Part shown: piece by piece, positions 16,537-25,800 of the stretch | Layout of the letters: every line of letters begins with the position of its first letter | Numbering within the stretch: position 1 is the stretch's first letter | Assembly: GCF_003627075.1 (NCBI RefSeq) | Contig: NZ_CP032630.1 | Coordinates: 2,418,001-2,482,000 of the forward strand | Source of the DNA: Protaetiibacter intestinalis | GTDB taxonomy: Bacteria; Actinomycetota; Actinomycetes; Actinomycetales; Microbacteriaceae | Direction of reading: 5' to 3' | Length of the DNA: 64,000 bases | Translations under genes and position numbers: made by a program | Notes under the pieces: generated by a model | Seen by the model: the letters and a program-made list of their open reading frames with translations, nothing else | What the model was told of the DNA's origin: nothing | The model's database searches: none

Positions 16537-17940
16537 TCAGAGGCGGGACCAGGCCTCGGTGAGCACCGAGCGGAGGATCCCCTCGATCTCGTCGAACTCG
16601 GCGGGCCCGATCGTGAGGGGGGGAGCCAGCTGCACGACGGGGTCGCCGCGGTCGTCGGCGCGGCAGTAGAGGCCCGCGTCGAACAGGGCCTTCGAGAGGA
16701 AGCCGCGCAGCAGGCGCTCCGACTCGTCGTCGTCGAAGGTCTCGCGGGTCGTCTTGTCCTTCACGAGCTCGATGCCGAAGAAGTAGCCGTCGCCGCGCAC
16801 GTCGCCGACGATCGGCAGGTCGAGCAGCTTCTCGAGCGTCGCGCGGAAGACGGGCGAGTTCTGCTTGACCCGCTCGACGAGCCCCTCCTCCTCGAAGATC
16901 GCGAGGTTCTCGAGGGCGACCGCGCTCGAGACCGGGTGACCTCCGAAGGTGTAGCCGTGGTAGAACGCCGTCGTGCCGTGGCGGAACGGCTCATAGAGCC
17001 GGTCGCTCACGATGCACGCGCCGATGGGGGAGTACCCGCTCGTCATGCCCTTCGCGCACGTGATCATGTCGGGGCGGATGTCGTACGTCGTCGACGCGAA
17101 CATGTCGCCGATGCGGCCGAAGCCCGTGATGACCTCGTCGGCCACGAGCAGCACGTCGTACTTGTCGCAGATCTCGCGCACCCGCTGGAAGTAGCCGGGG
17201 GGCGGCGGGAAGCATCCGCCGGAGTTCTGCACGGGCTCGAGGAAGACGGCCGCGACCGTCTCGGGGCCCTCGAACACGATCATCTCCTCGATGCGGTTCG
17301 CCGCCCACTGCCCGAAGCCCTCGATGCTCTGGCCCTCGTAGCCCATCTCGGCGGCGCGGTAGAAGTTGGTGTTCGGCACCCGGAAGCCGCCCGGCGTGAC
17401 GGGCTCGAACATCTCCTTCATCGCCGGGATGCCGGTGATGGCGAGCGCGCCCTGCGGGGTGCCGTGGTACGCGACGTAGCGCGAGATGACCTTGTGCTTG
17501 GTGGGACGCCCCTGCAGCTTCCAGTAGTACTTGGCGAGCTTGAAGGCCGTCTCGACGGCCTCGCCGCCGCCCGTGGTGAAGAACACCCGGTCGAGGTCGC
17601 CGGGCGCGTGGTCGGCGAGCCGGTCGGCGAGCTCGATCGCGGCGGGGTGCGCGTACGACCACAGCGGGAAGAAGGCGAGCTCCTCCGCCTGCTTGGCCGC
17701 GACCTCCGCGAGCCGGCGCCTGCCGTGTCCGGCGTTCACGACGAACAGGCCGGAGAGCCCGTCGAAGTACTTCTTCCCCCGCGAGTCCCAGATGTGGTGG
17801 CCGTCGCCCTTCACGATGATGGGGGCCCCGTGCTCCTCGAGCACCGACTGGCGTGCGAAGTGCATCCAGAGGTGGTCCTTGGCCTTGCGCTGCAGCTCCT
17901 CGTCGGTCTGCGCGCTCAGGGCGTTCTCGGTCATGGTCAT
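16537..17940 (-). CDS. Class III omega-aminotransferase (putrescine/beta-alanine - pyruvate type)
   Basis: A 467-aa PLP enzyme. PLP-phosphate contacts appear in TTGGGEAVETAFKLA, the ring-binding Asp in LLVADEVITGFGR and the Schiff-base Lys in TCAKGMTSGYSPIGA. The long N-terminal DHLWMHFARQS segment is typical of SpuC-like diamine and beta-alanine transaminases. Together with the aldehyde dehydrogenase at 18530 it would turn putrescine into 4-aminobutyrate. It lies 7 nt downstream of the AsnC regulator and is probably co-transcribed with it. Confidence 0.9.
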   Translation of the reverse strand: MTMTENALSAQTDEELQRKAKDHLWMHFARQSVLEEHGAPIIVKGDGHHIWDSRGKKYFDGLSGLFVVNAGHGRRRLAEVAAKQAEELAFFPLWSYAHPAAIELADRLADHAPGDLDRVFFTTGGGEAVETAFKLAKYYWKLQGRPTKHKVISRYVAYHGTPQGALAITGIPAMKEMFEPVTPGGFRVPNTNFYRAAEMGYEGQSIEGFGQWAANRIEEMIVFEGPETVAAVFLEPVQNSGGCFPPPPGYFQRVREICDKYDVLLVADEVITGFGRIGDMFASTTYDIRPDMITCAKGMTSGYSPIGACIVSDRLYEPFRHGTTAFYHGYTFGGHPVSSAVALENLAIFEEEGLVERVKQNSPVFRATLEKLLDLPIVGDVRGDGYFFGIELVKDKTTRETFDDDESERLLRGFLSKALFDAGLYCRADDRGDPVVQLAPPLTIGPAEFDEIEGILRSVLTEAWSRL

Positions 17941-17947
17941 GGTGCGA

Positions 17948-18415
17948 TCACCTGGTTCCCCAGTTGTAGAGCTGCTTCTGCAGCTTCAGATAGACGAAGG
18001 TCTCGGTCGCCTGCACGCCCTCGATGGAGCGGATGCGGCGGTTCAGCAGCTCGATGAGGTCGTCGTCGTTCTCGCACACCACCTCGGCGAGCAGGTCGAA
18101 GCTGCCCGCGGTGAGCACGACGTAGTCGACGGCCGGGATCTCGGCGAGGCGCTCGGCCACGACCGTGCTGTCGCCCGTCACCCGGATGCCGACCATCGCC
18201 TGCCGGTAGAAGCCGAGCTGCATGGGGTCGGTCACCGCGACAACCTGCATGACACCGGACTCGGTGAGCTTCTGGACGCGCTGCCGGACAGCCGCCTCGG
18301 AGAGCCCGACGGCCTTGCCGATCTCGGCGTAGGAGCGGCGGCCGTCCTCCTGCAACTGCTCGATGATGGCCTTCGACACATCGTCGAGGGCGATCGGGCG
18401 ACTGCGGGCGGCCAT
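17948..18415 (-). CDS. Lrp/AsnC-family transcriptional regulator
   Basis: A 155-aa regulator: N-terminal helix-turn-helix (SYAEIGKAVGLSEAAVRQRV) and C-terminal RAM/ligand domain. The ATG at 18415 is chosen because it gives the usual length; an upstream in-frame start would add 16 atypical residues. It is divergent from the aldehyde dehydrogenase and followed by the aminotransferase, so it likely controls both directions in response to an amino acid or polyamine-derived ligand. Confidence 0.92.
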   Translation of the reverse strand: MAARSRPIALDDVSKAIIEQLQEDGRRSYAEIGKAVGLSEAAVRQRVQKLTESGVMQVVAVTDPMQLGFYRQAMVGIRVTGDSTVVAERLAEIPAVDYVVLTAGSFDLLAEVVCENDDDLIELLNRRIRSIEGVQATETFVYLKLQKQLYNWGTR

Positions 18416-18465
18416 GCGCTCGATTCTCTCATCCCGGCAGGGTCCTGACAAACGAATCCGCAATC

Positions 18466-18479
18466 CTCGGGTGCCCGAG
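18466..18479. promoter_or_regulatory. Candidate operator in divergent AsnC-aldehyde dehydrogenase promoter region
   Basis: Palindrome CTCGGG-TG-CCCGAG in the 114-nt divergent gap, 39 nt before the -10 box of the aldehyde dehydrogenase. Position suits an Lrp/AsnC site, but it is a GC-rich palindrome in a GC-rich genome. Confidence 0.3.
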
Positions 18480-18517
18480 CGACGAAATCAGAAGTTCCGG
18501 GGGCCGGGGCGAGCGAT

Positions 18518-18523
18518 TAGGGT
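18518..18523 (+). promoter_or_regulatory. -10 box of a probable leaderless promoter (aldehyde dehydrogenase)
   Basis: TAGGGT ends 6 nt before ATG 18530. No Shine-Dalgarno is placed for it, so transcription probably begins at or next to the start codon. Confidence 0.55.
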
Positions 18524-18529
18524 GAGGGC

Positions 18530-19966
18530 ATGGCCGAACGGATCCTGCGCAACTTCATCAACGGCGAGTACGTCGAGGCACGCGGCGACGAGAGCTTCGC
18601 CGTGATCGACCCCGCGACCGAGCAGAGCTACGCCGACTCGCCCGTCTCCGGGAAGGCGGACGTGGATGCCGCGTTCTCCGCCGCGGCCGCCGCCTTCGAG
18701 AGCTGGGGCGAGACCACGCCGGCCGAGCGTCAGCTCGCGCTGTTCCGCATCGCGGACCGTCTCGAGGAGCGGGCCGAGGAGTTCGCCGATCTCGAGTCGC
18801 AGGACACCGGCAAGCCGCGCGCCACCCTCGTCGACGACGAGATCATGCTCTCGGTCGACCAGATCCGCTTCTTCGCGGGCGCGGCGCGCACCCTCGAGGG
18901 TCGCGCGACCGCCGAGTACATGAAGGACCACACGAGTTCCATCCGCCGCGAGCCGATCGGCGTGATCGGGCAGGTCACGCCGTGGAACTACCCGCTCAAC
19001 ATGGCGGTCTGGAAGATCGCGCCCGCCATCGCGGCCGGCAACACGACCGTGCTCAAGCCCTCCGACACGACCCCGCAGTCCACCCTGCTGCTCGCCGAGA
19101 TCGCGGCCGAGTTCCTCCCGCCGGGGGTGCTCAACGTGCTCACGGGCGACCGGACCACGGGCGCGGCGATGATCGAGCACCCGACGCCGCAGATGGTGTC
19201 GATCACGGGATCCGTGCGGGCGGGTATGGAGGTCGCGCGCGCCGCGGCATCCGACCTCAAGCGCGTGCACCTCGAGCTCGGCGGCAAGGCGCCCGTCATC
19301 GTGTTCCCGGATGCCGACATGGCCAAGGCCGCCGAGGGCATCGCGATCGCCGGCTACTTCAACGCCGGTCAGGACTGCACGGCGGCCACCCGCGTGCTCG
19401 TGCACCGCGACGCCCACGACGACTTCCTCGCGGCGCTCGCCGCCTACGTGAAGGACAACGTCACGACGGGTGCGCCGTCGGATCCCGACACCTTCTTCGG
19501 CCCGGTCAACAACGCGAACCAGCTCGAGCGGGTGATGGGCATGATCGGCGCGCTGCCCTCGCACGCGGAGATCGTGACGGGCGGGGAGCGCAAGGCGGGC
19601 TCCGGCTACTTCATCGAGCCGACCATCGTCGACGCGCTCCGCCAGGACGACGACGCCATCCAGAACGAGATCTTCGGGCCCGTCATCACGGTGCAGACGT
19701 TCTCGGACGAGGCGGAGGCCCTCGCCTGGGCGAACGGCGTGCAGTACGGGCTCTCCTCGAGCGTGTGGACGAGCGACCACGGTCGCGCCATGCGCTTCGC
19801 GAAGCACCTGGACTTCGGCTGCGTGTGGATCAACACCCACATCCCGCTCGTCGCGGAGATGCCGCACGGGGGCTTCAAGCATTCCGGCTATGGTAAGGAT
19901 CTCTCGATGTACGGTTTCGAGGACTACACGCGCATCAAGCACGTGATGTCGTTCATCGGGGAGTGA
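18530..19966 (+). CDS. Aldehyde dehydrogenase, gamma-aminobutyraldehyde dehydrogenase type
   Basis: A 478-aa NAD-dependent ALDH: TPWNYPLNMAVWK, catalytic Glu in LELGGKAP, catalytic Cys in GQDCTAATR, C-terminal HSGYGKDLSMYG. The pattern fits the ABALDH (PatD/Prr) group, which oxidises 4-aminobutanal to GABA. It is divergent from the AsnC regulator and the omega-aminotransferase that would make its substrate. Its product would feed the GabT enzymes at 44859 and 47871. Confidence 0.88.
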   Translation: MAERILRNFINGEYVEARGDESFAVIDPATEQSYADSPVSGKADVDAAFSAAAAAFESWGETTPAERQLALFRIADRLEERAEEFADLESQDTGKPRATLVDDEIMLSVDQIRFFAGAARTLEGRATAEYMKDHTSSIRREPIGVIGQVTPWNYPLNMAVWKIAPAIAAGNTTVLKPSDTTPQSTLLLAEIAAEFLPPGVLNVLTGDRTTGAAMIEHPTPQMVSITGSVRAGMEVARAAASDLKRVHLELGGKAPVIVFPDADMAKAAEGIAIAGYFNAGQDCTAATRVLVHRDAHDDFLAALAAYVKDNVTTGAPSDPDTFFGPVNNANQLERVMGMIGALPSHAEIVTGGERKAGSGYFIEPTIVDALRQDDDAIQNEIFGPVITVQTFSDEAEALAWANGVQYGLSSSVWTSDHGRAMRFAKHLDFGCVWINTHIPLVAEMPHGGFKHSGYGKDLSMYGFEDYTRIKHVMSFIGE

Positions 19967-20048
19967 CTTTCCGCCCCACCATCTCTGGGGATACGGGCGT
20001 CTGCACGGCGCACGGGACAATGGAGTACGAGGGAGGGGTGGATCGCGC

Positions 20049-20594
20049 GTGCACGAAGACGACGACGACACGGTTCCGCAGGCCGTCGTGGCCGGGCTCG
20101 CGCGCGCGCGCGACGCGGTCGACGAGGTCGACAACGCCCTCGGCGACACGGTCGTGCGCGGCCGGGGCTCCCGCAAGCGCCGTCCCGCCGCACCCGTGGT
20201 CGTCGACCTGCCGCCCGTGCCGCAGGCGCTGCGCCCGCACTACCGTTTCCGCGTCGGATCGGGGGAGACCTGGGAGCTGGACCGTCCGGCCCGGATCGGA
20301 CGCCGCCCGAGCGCACCCCGGGTACCGAGCGAGCTCGAGCCGCGGCTGGTCGCCGTGGAGAGCCCGAACGGCGGCATCTCCTCGACCCACCTCGAGTTGC
20401 GCGAGCAGGGCTCGGCGGTGGTCGCGACCGATCTGCGCACCCTCAACGGCAGCGAGATCCGGGTGCCCGGCTCGCCCGTGCAGGTGCTGCAACGGGGTGC
20501 GTCGATCGTCGTCACACCCGGTAGCAGCATCGACCTGGGCGAGGGAGTGATCATCGAGATCCTCACCCCCGGCAGGCCGGGGGTGGCCCGATGA
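20049..20594 (+). CDS. FHA-domain protein
   Basis: A 181-aa cytosolic protein with an acidic, disordered N-terminus (contains a DTVVRG segment, a possible kinase target) and a C-terminal FHA phosphothreonine-binding domain at about residues 78-170. Core motifs are ARIGRRP, GGISSTHLEL and DLRTLNGSEI. First gene of the nine-gene signalling/envelope operon. It probably docks on threonines phosphorylated by the kinase encoded two genes later. GTG start; the best SD (GGAGG) is rather far, about 12 nt. Stop overlaps the phosphatase start. Confidence 0.85.
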   Translation: MHEDDDDTVPQAVVAGLARARDAVDEVDNALGDTVVRGRGSRKRRPAAPVVVDLPPVPQALRPHYRFRVGSGETWELDRPARIGRRPSAPRVPSELEPRLVAVESPNGGISSTHLELREQGSAVVATDLRTLNGSEIRVPGSPVQVLQRGASIVVTPGSSIDLGEGVIIEILTPGRPGVAR

Positions 20595-21427
20595 CCCGCC
20601 ACGGGGCCGACGCCGCCCGGCACAGCTTCGACATCCCGGGGCGTCCCGACGAGCAGGTGACGCTCGCCTGGGCGGCCGCGACCGACGTGGGCCACCGTCG
20701 ACACGCGAACGAGGACAGCCTCATCGTGGAGCCGCCCGTGTTCGCGGTCGCGGACGGGATGGGCGGGCACGCCGCGGGCGACCTCGCGAGCGCCGCCGTC
20801 GTCGACCGGCTCTCGGCACTCTCCGGGCGCGGCGACGTCGACGTCTCCGTCGTCGGCGACGCCCTCTCGCTCGCCGCGCACGACATCGACGACATCGCGG
20901 AGCACCTGCCGCTCGGCGCGGGCACGACCGTCACGGGTGCCGTGCTCGACCTCGGCGGCGACGAGCCGCAGTTCGTCGTGTTCAACGTCGGCGACAGCCG
21001 CGTCTACAGCTTCGTCGGCAACGAGCTGACCCAGGTGACGCACGACCACTCGGTCGTGCAGGAGCTCATCGACGCCGGCGTGCTGTCGCCGACGGATGCC
21101 GAGGGGCACCCCGAGTCGAACGTCGTCACGCGTGCGCTCGGCTTCCGCGAGGAGCCGCGCCCCGACTACTGGATGCTGCCCATCCGCACCGGGATGCGGC
21201 TGCTGCTGTGCTCGGACGGGCTCACCAAGGAGCTGACCCCCGCGCGCATCCACCTGCACCTCGCCGCCCGGCTGTCGGCCGCGGAGACCGCGGGGGCGCT
21301 CGTCGACGCCGCACTCGCGGCGGGCGGGCGCGACAACGTGACCGTCGTCGTGGTCGACGTGCTCGACGCCCCCGAACGTTCAGAATCGCCTGCCTACACT
21401 GAAGGCTCGGCCGGGGCGAGGGGGTAG
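20591..21427 (+). CDS. PP2C-family Ser/Thr protein phosphatase (PrpC/PstP-like)
   Basis: A 278-aa cytosolic metal-dependent phosphatase. Metal-binding residues are in place: HANED (Asp42), DGMGGH at 55-60, NVGDSRVY, LCSDGLT and C-terminal GRDNVTVVVVDV. No membrane segment, unlike mycobacterial PstP. It would reverse the neighbouring kinase's action. In Bifidobacterium PFNA clusters the equivalent gene is prpC. Confidence 0.95.
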   Translation: MTRHGADAARHSFDIPGRPDEQVTLAWAAATDVGHRRHANEDSLIVEPPVFAVADGMGGHAAGDLASAAVVDRLSALSGRGDVDVSVVGDALSLAAHDIDDIAEHLPLGAGTTVTGAVLDLGGDEPQFVVFNVGDSRVYSFVGNELTQVTHDHSVVQELIDAGVLSPTDAEGHPESNVVTRALGFREEPRPDYWMLPIRTGMRLLLCSDGLTKELTPARIHLHLAARLSAAETAGALVDAALAAGGRDNVTVVVVDVLDAPERSESPAYTEGSAGARG

Positions 21428-21429
21428 GC

Positions 21430-22875
21430 ATGGCGCGTCGACTGCCGTCCCAGCCGCCGGTGCTGCCGGGGTTCTCCTACGTGCACGTCCTCGGCTCGGG
21501 CGGTTTCGCCGACGTTTTCCTGTTCGAGCAGAACATGCCCCGACGCCAGGTGGCGGTCAAGGTCATGCTGAGCGAGGTCGTCAACGACCAGGTGCGGCAG
21601 ATGTTCCAGGCCGAGGCGAACCTGATGGCGCAGCTGAGCGCGCACCCCTCGATCCTCACGGTCTACCAGGCGAGCGTCTCGAGCGACGGGCGCCCGTTCC
21701 TCGTCATGGAGCTGTGCTCGGCATCCCTCAGCGAGCGCTACCGCCGCGAACCGCTGCCCGTCCCGGAGGTGCTGAGGATCGGCATCAAGATCGGTTCGGC
21801 GATCGAGACGGCGCACCGCGCCGGGGTGCTGCACCGCGACATCAAGCCGTCCAACATCCTCCTGACCGCCTACGGGCACCCCGTGCTCTCCGACTTCGGC
21901 ATCGCGTCGACGCTCACCGGCCAGAAGGACCAGGATTCGGTGGGCCTGTCGATCCCGTGGTCGGCGCCCGAGGTGCTGCTCGACGAGACGCCCGGAACGA
22001 TCGCCTCGGAGGTGTGGTCGCTCGCCGCGACCGTGTACTCGCTGCTCGCCGGCCGCTCGCCCTTCGAGATCCCGGGCGGCGCCAACACCTCGAGCGACCT
22101 CATGGGCCGCATCGCCCGCGCGAAGCCCCAGCCGATCGGCCGACCGGACGTGCCGTCGAGCCTCGAGGAGGTGCTCCGCCGCGCCATGTCGCGCCGCCCC
22201 GAGCAGCGCCCGGCGAGCGCGCTCGAGCTCGTGCGCGAGCTGCAGCTGGTCGAGACCGAGCTCGGGATGCCGCAGACGGCCGCCGAGATCGCCATGGACG
22301 ACTGGGCGCTCGGCACGGTGGCGGACGAGGAGGAGCGCACCCGCCTGCGTCCCGTCGCCACCGGCTCGAGCCCCTCGCAGCCGAACCGTCGGCGTCGGCG
22401 TCGGCCGGTCGAGAGCACGCCCTACGCCCCGGTCGGCACGGTGCGCGAACGCAGCGGGCCCGAGGGCCCGCATTCGAAGAGCCGCACGAGCGACGCGGGT
22501 CCCGGGTTCCGGCGCCTCGCGTGGGCGCTCGCGGGTGCCGCCGTGCTCGTCGCGGGGCTCGGTGCGATCGCGCTCGTCGTCCTGCTGCGGACGGTCGGGG
22601 GCGGCATCCCGGTGGTCTCCGACATCGAGGCGGAGCTCGACTCGGGCGGGCGTGTCGAGTTCAGCTGGCCCGACCCCGGGATCGACGACGGCGACCTGTA
22701 CCAGGTGACGGTGACCGACGAGGGGGTCCCCTCCGCGCCGACCGTGCAGGAGGCGCCGCGGTTCGTCGTCGACGCCGACCCGGGTGACACGGTGTGCGTG
22801 ACCGTGACGGTGAACCGGAACGGCACCTCGGGCGCCCCGAGCGCCGAGAAGTGCGTGGACGCGGCCGAGGGCTGA
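21430..22875 (+). CDS. Membrane Ser/Thr protein kinase with FN3-like ectodomain
   Basis: A 481-aa receptor-type kinase. Kinase domain at about 15-275: glycine loop GSGGFADVF (22-30), Lys44 in VAVKVML, HRD catalytic loop at 135-137 and DFG at 155-157, all intact. A basic juxtamembrane stretch leads to one membrane segment at about 363-388. The extracellular part (about 390-481) looks like a single FN3-type beta domain, not PASTA repeats, so it is unlikely to be a PknB orthologue that senses peptidoglycan. It may contact the FN3-rich surface protein encoded next. Equivalent of Pkb2 in PFNA clusters. Confidence 0.94.
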   Translation: MARRLPSQPPVLPGFSYVHVLGSGGFADVFLFEQNMPRRQVAVKVMLSEVVNDQVRQMFQAEANLMAQLSAHPSILTVYQASVSSDGRPFLVMELCSASLSERYRREPLPVPEVLRIGIKIGSAIETAHRAGVLHRDIKPSNILLTAYGHPVLSDFGIASTLTGQKDQDSVGLSIPWSAPEVLLDETPGTIASEVWSLAATVYSLLAGRSPFEIPGGANTSSDLMGRIARAKPQPIGRPDVPSSLEEVLRRAMSRRPEQRPASALELVRELQLVETELGMPQTAAEIAMDDWALGTVADEEERTRLRPVATGSSPSQPNRRRRRRPVESTPYAPVGTVRERSGPEGPHSKSRTSDAGPGFRRLAWALAGAAVLVAGLGAIALVVLLRTVGGGIPVVSDIEAELDSGGRVEFSWPDPGIDDGDLYQVTVTDEGVPSAPTVQEAPRFVVDADPGDTVCVTVTVNRNGTSGAPSAEKCVDAAEG

Positions 22876-22878
22876 GTC

Positions 22879-25800
22879 GTGTCCTGGCTGTCGACGCATC
22901 GATCGCTCGTCGCGACCGCGACGAGCGGCACGGTCGTGGCCGCGCTCGTCGCCACTCTCGCGGTCGTCTCGACAGGATATACCGCGCAGCGCATGGATCT
23001 CAGCGACCCCTCGGTCTGGGTGGTCGGCGGCGACCGCCAGGCGATCGGGCGCGCCAACACCGAGGTGCTGGAACTCGACAGCGTCATCCCGACGGACGCC
23101 GAGGACGCGCAGCTCGTCCAGTCCGGCTCGACCGTGCTGCTCGTCGACGGCGCGTCCGCGACCGTGCAGCGGGTCGACCCTGTCACCTCGACCCTCGGCG
23201 ACGACATCGCCCTGCCCCCGCAGCAGCCGGAGCTGTTCCTGGCGGGCGACCGCGTGGTCGTGTTCGCACAGGCCACCGGCGAGGTCTGGCTCGTGCCGCT
23301 CACCGAGCTCGACACCTTCGACGCCGCCTCGCCCTCCACCCTGAGCCTCGGCGAGGGCGCCGTCGTGACGGTGACCGGCTCCGGCGCCCTGCTCGCCTAC
23401 GTCCCGGAGACCTCCGAGGTGTGGCGGGTCGAACCCGGGGAGCTCGTGGTGGGCGACCGGACCGGTGTCGGATGGGATGCCGCGCGCAGCGACGACGTGC
23501 AGCTCACCGCCGTGGGCGAGGACTGGGCGGTGCTCGACACGACGATCGACGAGCTCGCGACGGCCTCGGGCGTGCACGAGCTCGGCTCGCTCGCCGGCAC
23601 CAATCAGCGCCTGCAGGCGCCGGGGCCGGCGGATTCGCGCGTGCTCGTGGCCGACTCGGCGAGCCTGCTCGCGGTGCCGCTCGGCGGCGGTGACGCGACC
23701 GTGCTCGCCGACGACGTGGCGGGCGTGCCGGTCGCACCGGTCGTCGTCGACGGGTGCCGCTTCGCAGCCTGGACGAGCGGGGCGCTCTGGCGCACGTGCG
23801 GTTCGGACGACTCCGTGCGGTTCGCGCTCTCGGGGATGCCGGGCAACCCCGCGCTCGCCTTCGCCGTGAACGGGGGCCGGGTCACGCTCAACGACACGGC
23901 GAGCGGCGCGAGCTGGGCGATCCAGTCGGACGGCGAGCTCATCGACAACTGGGACGACCTCATCCTCGACGACGACGAGCAGCAGGAGCAGCCGGAGGCC
24001 GACGACGAGACGCCCCCGGAACTCGAGGAGGTGCAGCAGCCGCCCGTCGCGGTCGACGACGAGATGGGCGCGCGGCCGGGCCGGGCGAGCGTGCTGCCCG
24101 TGCTGCTGAACGACTACGACCCGAACGGCGACGTGCTCGTCGTGACCTCCTTCGATCCCATCGACGAGGCGCTCGGCCGCCTCGACCTCGTGAGCCGCAA
24201 CCAGCAGCTGCAGCTCACCCTCACCGACGGGGCGAGCGGCGTCATCCGCTTCCGCTACACGATCTCCGACGGCCGCGGGGGCACCGCGAGCGCGGAGGTG
24301 ACGGTGACCGTGCGGAGCCCGGAGGAGAACTCGCCTCCCCAGGCGGTGCGCACCTCGACGGCGACCGTGGCGTCCGGGGGACGCGTCTCGACGCAGGTGC
24401 TGGGGGACTGGTTCGACCCCGACGGCGACGCCATCTATCTCACCGCGGCGTCGATCGCGGCGCCCGACCAGGTGGGCTTCAAGCCCGACGGCGTCGTCGT
24501 CTTCACCGACGGCGGCGAGGGCACCGGCATGAAGACGGTCGCGCTGACCGTCTCCGACGGCCGCGCCGTGAGCGGCGGATCGCTGCAGGTCACCGTGCGT
24601 CCGCGCGGGGAGGTGCCGATCCTCGTCGAGCCCTGGGTGGCGCTCGCCTCGGCGGGCGAGGAGATCACGGTGCGCCCGATGCAGCACGTGCGCGGCGGCA
24701 ACGCGACGATCCGGTTGGGCGGCGTGCCGCCCAAGGCCGGCACGACGATCGTGCCGAGCTTCGAGGCGGGCACCTTCACCTTCCTCTCCGACGACGTGCG
24801 CACCCACTACATCGAGTTCACGGTGACCGACGGCACCCAGACCGTGACCGGATTCGTGCGGATCGACGTCTCGGCGCCCGCCGACGCCTCCACGCGCCCC
24901 ATCACGGTGCCGAAGACGATCTTCATGACCCTCGACAGCACGCAGACGGTCGACCCGCCGACGACCGACATCGACCCCGCCGGCGGCGTGCTCGTGGTCA
25001 CCGGTGTCATGAACATCCCGGCGGGCTCGGGCATCGTCGCCGAGGTGCTGGACCAACGTCGGGTGCGCGTGACCCTCAACGCACCGCTCGACACCCCCGT
25101 CAGCTTCAACTACCGCATCAGCAACGGGCTCGCCGAGACCGAGGGCACCATCACGGTCGTCGAGATCCCGAGCCCGCAGCGCCTCCAGCCGCCCATCGCG
25201 ACCGACGACCAGGTGACGGTGCGCGTCGGCGACGCGATCGACATCTCGGTGCTCGACAACGACGAGCAGCCCGACGGTGCCGAGATCACCCTGCTGCCCG
25301 ACCTCGCCGTCGAACTGCCCGAGGACGGCGGTCTGCTGTTCGTCGCGGACGACCGGCTGCGCTACCTCGCCCCGCAGACCGCGGGCAACTACTCGGCCGT
25401 CTACGCGATCTCCGGCCCGGACGGGCAGGTCGCGCAGGCGCGGGTGCTCATCTCGGTGCGCGAACGCAACGCGGCCACCAACAACCCGCCCGTGCCGCGC
25501 ACGGTGACGGCGCGGGTGCTCGCCGGTCAGACGGTGCACATCGACATCCCGACGAGCGGCGTGGACCCCGACGGCGACGCCGTGCAGCTCATCGGGCAGA
25601 CCACGAACCCCGAGAAGGGCAGCGTCGTCTCGGTCGACGGCAACAGCATCCAGTACCAGGCGGGCGACTACTCCTCGGGAACCGACGTGTTCCAGTACGC
25701 GGTCGTCGACGGGCTCGGCGCCCGCGCGACCGGCACCATCCGGGTGGGCATCTCGCCTGCCCTCGAGGGGGCCCGCAACCCGGTCGCGAACATCGACACC